64,000 nucleotides of DNA from Pleurodeles waltl (lineage: Eukaryota > Chordata > Amphibia > Caudata > Salamandridae), in NCBI RefSeq assembly GCF_031143425.1, contig NC_090440.1:1263855123-1263919122 (forward strand). The letters are read 5' to 3'. Positions 57,647 to 64,000 of this stretch are shown here, one piece after another. Both the position numbers and the translations under genes were made by a program. Position 1 is the stretch's first letter. Each line of letters opens with the position of its first letter. The notes under the pieces were generated by a model. The model was not told where the DNA came from. It searched no databases and saw nothing but the letters and a program-made list of their open reading frames with translations.

Positions 57647-60600
57647 CTACAAATTTCTCACCTTCCCAACAGTATTGCATAAAATACAAACTTTTTTATC
57701 TGCAATAATGTCCCGACCTAACCACCCCTGCTGGTCTTGAACTTGGCCAAATATTACTAACTGAAGAGAGGGTTCAATTCCCCGATTTAGTATACATGAA
57801 ATCGTTTCGCATACTCTTTCCCAGAAGAATCGAATATCAGGGCATTCCCAAAACATGTGAACACCAGTTACTTGTAATAAACCACATTTTGGACATTCCA
57901 CCTCTTGCCCTCCTTTCATTTTTGATAGTTTCTTGGGGGAAATATACACTCTATGTAATGTGAAATAATGATTTTTCCTAAGAGTGGCTGGTTTCACAAT
58001 ATCAAAAAGCATTTTTAATGACTCTTCCCACCCCCTTTTAGCTACGTCTTCTGAAAAAAAAATCCTCCACAAATCGGTAGGTAATACAAACTCACCATCT
58101 ACCCCTTCCAGGATCCCCCAATACCAAGTACACACTCTGTGAGGGCCTCCTAGTGGGCTCGGGGTGATCTCACTCAATGGATTAGGCATACCAACACCTT
58201 CCTTTATCCCGTGAGCCCATTTTCTTATTTGTAAAAATTTCCATCTAGACAAAGCACCACCCATCTTTAACTGTAATTCCTCCCATGAGAGAAAACCCCC
58301 TTCCGAAAACAACTCTCCCCAATATTCTAATCCCGCTTCTCTTATCGGTAATGCCAAAACATCTTGAAAACATTCCAGGGTTCCCGGGGAGTCCCAGATA
58401 GGTGCGTCAATGTTATAGTGAGTAAGTTTCGCAGATTGCCTAATATGATACCAACTTTCTGCCAGCCCTCGCATAATTTTCAACCTTATCTTTTTGAAAA
58501 ACTTGGGGTCCCCAAATTTAAACACAAAATTGGTTGAAGCACCGTTAATTCTAGAAGCCATTATCTTAAACATTAGACCCGTTGTTGTGGAGTCTGACGC
58601 AAGAGACAAAAGTCGAAAAAATTTCAAAAGAAAGGCCCATGCATAATATTGCAACTCAGGTAATGCCAAACCTCCCTGAACCTTACGCCGACGCAACTTC
58701 TTCTGCCAGATTCTAACACCCTTAGATCTCCAAATAAAATTGCTTATAAGGCGCTGCATTTTTTCTATATGAATTTTCTGCATTGGGAGTGGAGAAGTAG
58801 AAAACAGAAAGTTCCATTTTGGAAGAATGGCCATTTTTACCAAGTTTACTCGACCTATTATCGTCAGGGGAAGATGCATCCAACCTTGCAATAAACTTTT
58901 ACATTCTGCCAACAATTTTTCCTGGTTCCTCTCCGCTAACTGATTAATATCTTGAGGTACCAAAATTCCCAAATATCTAATTTCCTTTTTATTAAAAGCA
59001 GACTTATATTCCATATTCCAAGCCATAATCTCTGTTTTTTCAACATTCACTTGATAACCAGACACCCTCCCAAACTCTTCGGCCAGTTTAAAAATCTCGG
59101 AAGATGCAGTACCTAAATCATCTGTATATAACAGAAGGTCATCAGCATACAAAGCGAGCTTTCTTTCCCAGCCCTGACAGCTAAAAGGAGTAATCATCGT
59201 ATTCCACTGAATTTTCCTCGCAAATGGTTCGATGTATAAGTTAAATAGTGCAGGGGACAGCGGGCATCCCTGTCTGGTGCCTCTAGCTATAGCTATCGGC
59301 CCTGTAAGGTTCCCATTCACTAATATTCTAGCTATAGGAGCCCTATATATCTGATTCACTACCCCACAGAAATTATTTCCCAGTTTAGCTTTTTTTTTTG
59401 CAGAGTTTTTAAATAGACCCAGTTTACCTGGTCAAAGGCTTTTGCAGCATCAACCGTTATAATCCCCAAAGGGGATTCCGATTCTACTGCCATATCTATG
59501 GCCCCTATAAATTCATATGTTAACTCATGCAAATACCTCCCCTTCGAGAAGCCCTTCTGATCAGGATGAATTAAGCTGTCTACTACCTTATTTAACCTAT
59601 CCGCCACTATTTTCGTAAACAGCTTATAATCGCTGTTCAATAATGAAATAGGTCTATAGGAAGAGCAATAAGATGGGTTTTTCCCGGGTTTCGGTATTAA
59701 TGTAATAATTGCTTCATTCCACGTAACTGGCATACTTATATCGTTAAAAAAAATCCTACCAAATAACTCAGTCAAGAACGGAACAATTACCTCACCTAAT
59801 GCTTTATACAACTCCACCGGAATACCATCCGGACCCGGGGCTTTCCCTTCCTTACCCTTAGCTAAGGCTGCTCGCACTTCTTCCACCGTAATAGGACCAT
59901 TAAGAAATTCCTGATTCTGTTGCGAAATTTCTGGTAATATATCCTGAGCTAACCAGTTCTCCACCATTCCCTCTCGCACCTCTGTCTGTTCTGTATATAA
60001 AAATGTAAAAAAATCTTGAAACCCTCGTTCAATGTCTTCTGCATGAGATAATTTAACACCCGTATCTTCAATCACTATTTCCTTAATATAACTCCTAACT
60101 TGATCTGTTTTAGCTTTCCAGGCAAGTAATTTTCCTGAGTTTTCCCCATATTCAAAATGTTTTAACTTGCTAGCCTCCCATTTCCTAACCATACGTGCCT
60201 GTAAAATGTTTGCTATTCGTGTTCTTAACTCAGTCATTTCTATTCTTCCTATTTCCTCCTGGGCTCCTTCTCCTTTACCAACCAGTTTCTTACATTTCAC
60301 TGACATTTCTTGCTCTAACATATTTATTTCTTCTCTGACTATTTTATGTTTGTGACATGCAATACTTCTAAGTTCCCCTCGTATTACCGCCTTAAAGGAG
60401 TCCCAAACCGTTGATAACGATGCTGAACCTGTGTTAATCTTGAAAAAAATTCCAGTCTCTCTACGCAGATGTACCGAAACATCCTCTTCCAATAATAGTG
60501 CGCGCTCCAATGTCCACCTCTTAAAAACTATTCTCTGTGGGAGCGTCAAATGCAGCTTTACTGCATCATGATCTGATAAATGCGGGGGTAAATATTCAAT

Positions 60601-61299
60601 CCTGTCAACATTTTCCAACAACCTATCATCCACTAAAAAATAGTCAATACGTGAAGCATGACTATACTTCTTATTAAAGAATGAAAAGACCTTAGCCTCC
60701 CCTTCCCTCTTCCGCCATATATCACACAGGCCATACTCCTTCATCATCTTCCTTAAATAATATTGTGTTTTTGGCGTGCCTGAAGATCGACAAGTATCTG
60801 TTCTATCTAATCCATTGTCAAGCACCACATTAAAATCCCCTGTCATGATAACTGCATCTGAAAAATCGATTAACTGAGAAAAAACTCTTTTAAGAGGTTC
60901 AATATCATCGCAATTCGGGCAGTAAAATCCAACCAAAACCAACCTTGCCTCACCAATACGTATTCTTATTATGACCCAACGACCAGCGTGATCTGCCCTT
61001 GTTTCTAAAATCTCCAATCTAGGTTGTACTCCCTGTTTAACCACAATAGCTACTCCCCTTGTGTGAAAATTGTTGGTAGTGCAGAAGCACATTTGTACCC
61101 ACTTTTGAGCCTTAAATAACTCCTTACATTCTTCTGCAACCAACTGAGTTTCCTGTAAGATAAAAATCTGCGCCGGAGAATCTTTTAAATATTGTAAGAT
61201 TTTATTACATCTTGCTTTCATCCTTAGACCGTTAATATTCCAGGAGAGTAATTTAATCGTAGATTCCTCCAACCCCTGACCTTTATTTAATCTAGCCAT
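57647..61299 (-). pseudogene. L1 ORF2: APE endonuclease + reverse transcriptase, one frameshift
   Basis: The first 646 codons (61299-59359) begin with the endonuclease: LLSWNINGLR, FILQETQL, MTGDFNVV, RIDYFLV and LSDHDAVKL hold the expected Asn, Glu, Asp-Asn and Ser-Asp-His residues. A long linker follows, then RT blocks GKAPGPDGIP, LIPKPGK, YRPISLLN, DQKGFSKGR and AAKAFDQVNW. The frame then changes at an A10 run (T10 at 59390-59399 on the plus strand). The second part (59359-57647, 570 codons) has TRQGCPLSPALFN, LYADDLLLY (catalytic YADD), RYLGI, and a C-terminal CPKCG...HMFWEC zinc-like motif. Apart from the shift all key residues remain. Combined length is normal for an L1 ORF2. In L1 elements this protein nicks target DNA and reverse-transcribes the element RNA. 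Confidence 0.9.
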
Positions 61300-61516
61300 T
61301 CCAAAGTGACCCGCCTTCCCTCTGCCTCGGTGAATGAGGAACTATTTCCACACAAAACTCAAAATCAAAAAACCCAAAAGTAAAAATCAAAACCCTCCTA
61401 ATTAATAATCCCCCCTCCCAACACCTTCCCATAGGGGACCCCCCCCACTATATCAGCCAACTTGGGCCTTATTTTAGAGCACCCCGCCTGCCTGGGAGCT
61501 TTCAAAAAATAAAAAT

Positions 61517-63217
61517 TCATTTTACGTGATCGGTCTGTTCCTTACTTATAAGTTCTAACAGCTCGTCCGGCCTGACTGTCTCTCTTATATTATACATTTT
61601 ATTATTATACATTACTCGCAAAAAAGCTGGGAACTTCAACTGTGCCGTAATCCCTAATTTTTTTAATTCATCTAACCTTTTCCCCAACTCCCACTGCCTA
61701 TCCATTGTAATCTTAGACAAGTCGGACCTAATCTCAAATATTACATTTTCGACTTTTAATGATTTCTGTTTCAATGCACTGCTCAAAATTTTCTCCTTTA
61801 AATGATAAGTTAGGAAATTAACCAAGATTTTCCTTGGCCTAGTGCTGTTTGGTCGCTTCGCAAAAGGGTCACGATGAACCCTCTGGATATCTCTTTCAAT
61901 CTCTTCTCGACTCTCTTCCAATTCACATACAGATTTAATAAGAGAAACCACATATGACTTCAAATTTGCTCCTTCTGCTCCTTCCGGGACTTTTAACAGT
62001 TTTATGTTGTTTCTACGTGAATAATTCTCCAACTGTTCAATTTTTACTTGCAAGCCTTGTTCCTTTTCACTTAAATTTCGAATCTCCTCCTTCTGGTTGT
62101 TTAGCTCTTCCTTCATCCCTCCTACCGTCGCTTCTAATGACTGGATTCTCTCTGTTAAATTATCGAATTTTCTTTCCAGTACCTCACAAGCTTCTCTAAT
62201 CTCTATTTGATTACTTTCCGAACTAGCAAAGCCTTTTTTTATGTCCTCTGAAATAGCAAGAATCATCTCCTCCATAGACTGACTAAATCTTGGATCGGGG
62301 TCCGGGGTTTGAGAAGGGAGGGGCTGATGGGTATTTCTGCCACAACTCCTACCTCCTGTAAGTCACCATCTTGCCTCAATATAAGATCCGAACCAACTTG
62401 TTTATCCACTTGGTGAGCCGAAATATTAGTCGAAGGGGGGGGGATCATTCATACCTCCCTCAACGGAGTCTGTATCGTTTCTAGTATCCTTAATCATATA
62501 AGTATCCATTTTTCCTTGACCAGGTATCAGCGCAATGTCTTCTGGCTTAGTCTTAAAATAAGCTCTTAACGAGGGCGCAGGTTTATTGTTATATTTCTTC
62601 CCTAGTTTTCCCTCACTTCCTCTTTTCTTGACTTTAAATAAACAATTCGATAAATCAGAAGTTTTGCCTTGGATCTTATCCTGTCCATCAATAACCTCCT
62701 TATCTCTTTTCTCCTCTTCCAAACTCCGCCTCCTCCCCTGCAAAATGTTAACAGAAGGCAAGGATGGGGACAAACTTTTTTTTGCACTGTCTCTAACCCC
62801 CAAAGCCTCCGCCACTTTACTTATCCCTCCTGTATTTAAAAGTGAAAAAGAGCGTGCTACCGCACTATCCCGGAACACTTTCCCAGGGGCTTTATTAATA
62901 CTGAATTTTGTAATACTCCTGGCCTCCACCGCCCCGGCCACCTTACTTGTCTTTCCTTTTGTCGAGGGTGAAAACCGGCGTGTAGCTGCACTGTCTGGCT
63001 CCCGGGACTCCTTCCCGGGAGCCTTGCCGATACTGGCTCTGCCCGGATTCCCCCGAAGGGGAATCCTCGCTGAGCCCTTTCTTGCCCGGCGGAGCTCCAG
63101 CGCGGCTCGGCCCCAATGCCGGAGCCTCCCGCCGAGTGCCTCACCCGGAGCCTGGATTTGCCGGGTTTCCGAGTCTCGAGGGCTCCGAGAAGCCAAACGT
63201 GGAGTCGGGCGGCACAT
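61517..63217 (-). pseudogene. L1 ORF1: RNA-binding coiled-coil protein, frameshifted
   Basis: Part one (63217-62426, 263 codons) is a basic, Ser/Arg/Gly/Pro-rich N-terminal region. The frame then changes at a G9 run (62436-62444) and probably again near 62310-62330. Part two (62275-61517, 252 codons from ATG) has a coiled coil at about residues 20-85, then an RRM-like domain (YSRRNNIKLLKVPEG; VHRDPFAKRPNSTRPRKI) and a C-terminal domain ending near ISKEQTDHVK. This is the standard ORF1p plan of L1 elements: trimeric coiled coil, RRM, CTD, coating the element RNA. The long basic N-terminus is larger than in mammalian L1. Start chosen as the first ATG; alternatives are possible. Confidence 0.8.
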
Positions 63218-63315
63218 CCAGCCGATCCCTGCTGCTTACACGTGCCACGCCCCCAAGCGCGGTGAGAGTGCGTCTAGCGGGTTACGCCGCTACGCAACCC
63301 ACCATGTCCCCTCTC

Positions 63316-63332
63316 TTGGACGCTGATCAGTT
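63316..63332. repeat. LINE target-site duplication, right copy
   Basis: TTGGACGCTGATCAGTT, identical to 57249-57265. Retroviral sequence resumes directly after it. Confidence 0.9.
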
Positions 63333-63369
63333 GATGTTCTAGCTGAGGACTCATTATCAGACATGCACT

Positions 63370-63618
63370 TTGAGGGTGTATTTGCTACTTGAAGCTGTTT
63401 ATGAGTTGCTCTTTCTGGATCAAACAGCTCTAAACTCACTGTTGGGCACACCACGGAATGCTGCTGCCTCAGCTGGAGCTCAGGCTTTGGAACATGAATG
63501 CTCCTTGGTTCTCCTTGGCGATGAACTTCCTTCTTTACCACCTGCCGAAGTTGAAGATTTCTTATCTTCAATTATCCCAGATTCAATTGGCGACTTTAAA
63601 ACTGACTCTGACTTTTGA
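63370..63618 (+). CDS. Small acidic post-env ORF of the provirus
   Basis: 82 codons between env and the 3' LTR. The first half is hydrophobic/neutral (VYLLLEAVYELLFLD). The second half is strongly acidic (LGDELPSLPPAEVEDF, then SIIPDSIGDFKTDSDF), ending at TGA. Complex retroviruses place accessory genes here, and an acidic C-terminus with bulky hydrophobics resembles a transcription-activation domain; both points are inference. No known family recognised. It has stayed open while gag, pol and env decayed, but the length is short enough for chance. Confidence 0.4.
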   Translation: MRVYLLLEAVYELLFLDQTALNSLLGTPRNAAASAGAQALEHECSLVLLGDELPSLPPAEVEDFLSSIIPDSIGDFKTDSDF

Positions 63619-63694
63619 AATTCGGCTTTTCAATGCCACAGTTAATATTTTAAATTGTCCTTTCCATACTGCTTGTGTCTTTTAACTTGTCATA

Positions 63695-63810
63695 CATATA
63701 TATATATTGAGGAAGAATCTGTGTGTCAGTAAATTTCTTTACATTCATCTGGAAGTGTCCTGACCTTTTCTTGTGGTTACAAGAATCTGTGGTGATATAT
63801 ATATATATAT
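63695..63810. repeat. Two short (AT)n microsatellites
   Basis: ACATATATATATATT at about 63694-63708 and GATATATATATATATATG at about 63794-63811, in the untranslated stretch before the 3' LTR. Confidence 0.75.
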
Positions 63811-63872
63811 GCTTTAAGATGAATTTTAGTAGCTTTTATATATTAAATTAGGCTTTGAACCACCTTTGAACT

Positions 63873-63885
63873 GACAATGGGAGGG
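63873..63885 (+). promoter_or_regulatory. Polypurine tract of the provirus
   Basis: GACAATGGGAGGG directly abuts the TG of the 3' LTR, the position and composition expected for the plus-strand primer site. Confidence 0.75.
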
Positions 63886-64000
63886 TGTTGAGTAGCCATT
63901 TTAGCTATTGTTTTATAGGCGTTATTTTAGCAAACTAAACCTGCCGCTGTGCTCTTTAATCTAGATGTATTTTATATAGCTTTGTTATATCATTTTAACA
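63886..64000 (+). repeat. 3' LTR, first 115 bp (cut by window end)
   Basis: TGTTGAGTAGCCATTTTAGC... matches 42814 onward through CATTTTAACA, with scattered substitutions and small indels. The divergence indicates an old integration. Confidence 0.85.

Larger units (their letters stand above)
57266..63315 (-). mobile_element. L1-type LINE, near full length (about 6.05 kb)
   Basis: Flanked by a 17-bp duplication and beginning (on its own 3' side) with a T-run at 57264-57280, so transcription is leftward. Order on the minus strand: short 5' leader (63315-63218), ORF1 (63217-61517), 218-bp spacer, ORF2 (61299-57647), 3' UTR of about 370 bp, poly(A). The damage is limited to a few homopolymer-type frameshifts, so it is younger than the provirus it interrupts. 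A very short leader suggests slight 5' truncation. Confidence 0.9.
42814..64000 (+). mobile_element. Endogenous retrovirus, degenerate, with four nested insertions
   Basis: Bases 42814-42930 (TGTTGTGTAGCCATTTTAGC...) recur at 63886-64000 (TGTTGAGTAGCCATTTTAGC...), the start of the two LTRs. The purine tract CAATGGGAGGG directly precedes the second. Between them lie gag-, pol- and env-like frames in the right order. Setting aside the four inserted elements leaves about 9.3 kb up to the window end. Every gene has stops or frameshifts, several explainable as CGA-to-TGA decay. RT, integrase and Env layout suggest a foamy-like or snakehead-retrovirus-like lineage; that placement is inference. It cannot produce virus as it stands. 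Confidence 0.85.

Noticed and set aside
62586..63326. 246-codon plus-strand ORF
   Set aside because: Antisense shadow of L1 ORF1 with GC-rich, basic composition; the ORF1 strand carries the known domains.

Overview
This window looks like intergenic DNA from a very large amphibian genome, most likely a salamander. Several of its interspersed repeats resemble repeat text I associate with the ribbed newt Pleurodeles; that is recognition from memory, not a search. I found no host protein-coding gene, rRNA, intact tRNA or CRISPR array. Nearly everything recognisable is transposon, endogenous retrovirus, endogenous viral-like DNA, satellite or foldback sequence, separated by AT-rich DNA with no readable signal.

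Layout. 1-21 kb: long LTR-like repeats (1-1785, 2830-3510, 6491-9590), short inverted-repeat elements (1870-2240, 5984-6139, 12056-12420, 13580-14345, 16154-16309) and diverged tandem repeats. 21-31 kb: a mosaic that holds a relic of a Polinton/Maverick or adintovirus-like DNA element. On the minus strand it has the C-terminal part of a capsid-type protein (25577-26328, split by a hAT-like element with a perfect 8-bp target duplication), then an adenain-like cysteine protease fragment (25254-25540) and a possible last protease exon (25063-25200). A convergent plus-strand 241-codon ORF (23714-24439) with three internal repeats may belong to it. 31-42 kb: a 310-385 bp tandem repeat interrupted by an LTR-like element (33642-36079), a roughly 150-bp tandem array (37260-38400) and more foldback elements.

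42.8-64 kb is one degenerate endogenous retrovirus. Its 5' LTR starts at 42814. A polypurine tract and the first 115 bp of the 3' LTR are at 63873-64000, so the 3' LTR runs off the window. Gag, pol and env are all broken by stops and frame changes. RT, integrase and an Env with an N-terminal membrane segment suggest a foamy-like/snakehead-retrovirus-like lineage. Four later insertions have expanded a provirus of about 10 kb to over 21 kb: an inverted-repeat DNA element (43647-47011), an LTR-like element inside it (44360-46989, target duplication ACAAC), another LTR-like element between gag and pol (48716-51190, duplication ATAAC) and a near-full-length L1-type LINE (57266-63315, 17-bp duplication). 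A small acidic ORF lies between env and the 3' LTR and is separated from its upstream part by the LINE.

The sequence therefore records a relative order of events: retrovirus first, then DNA element and LTR-like elements, with a LINE whose ORFs are the least damaged of all. All protein assignments are by motif recognition only.
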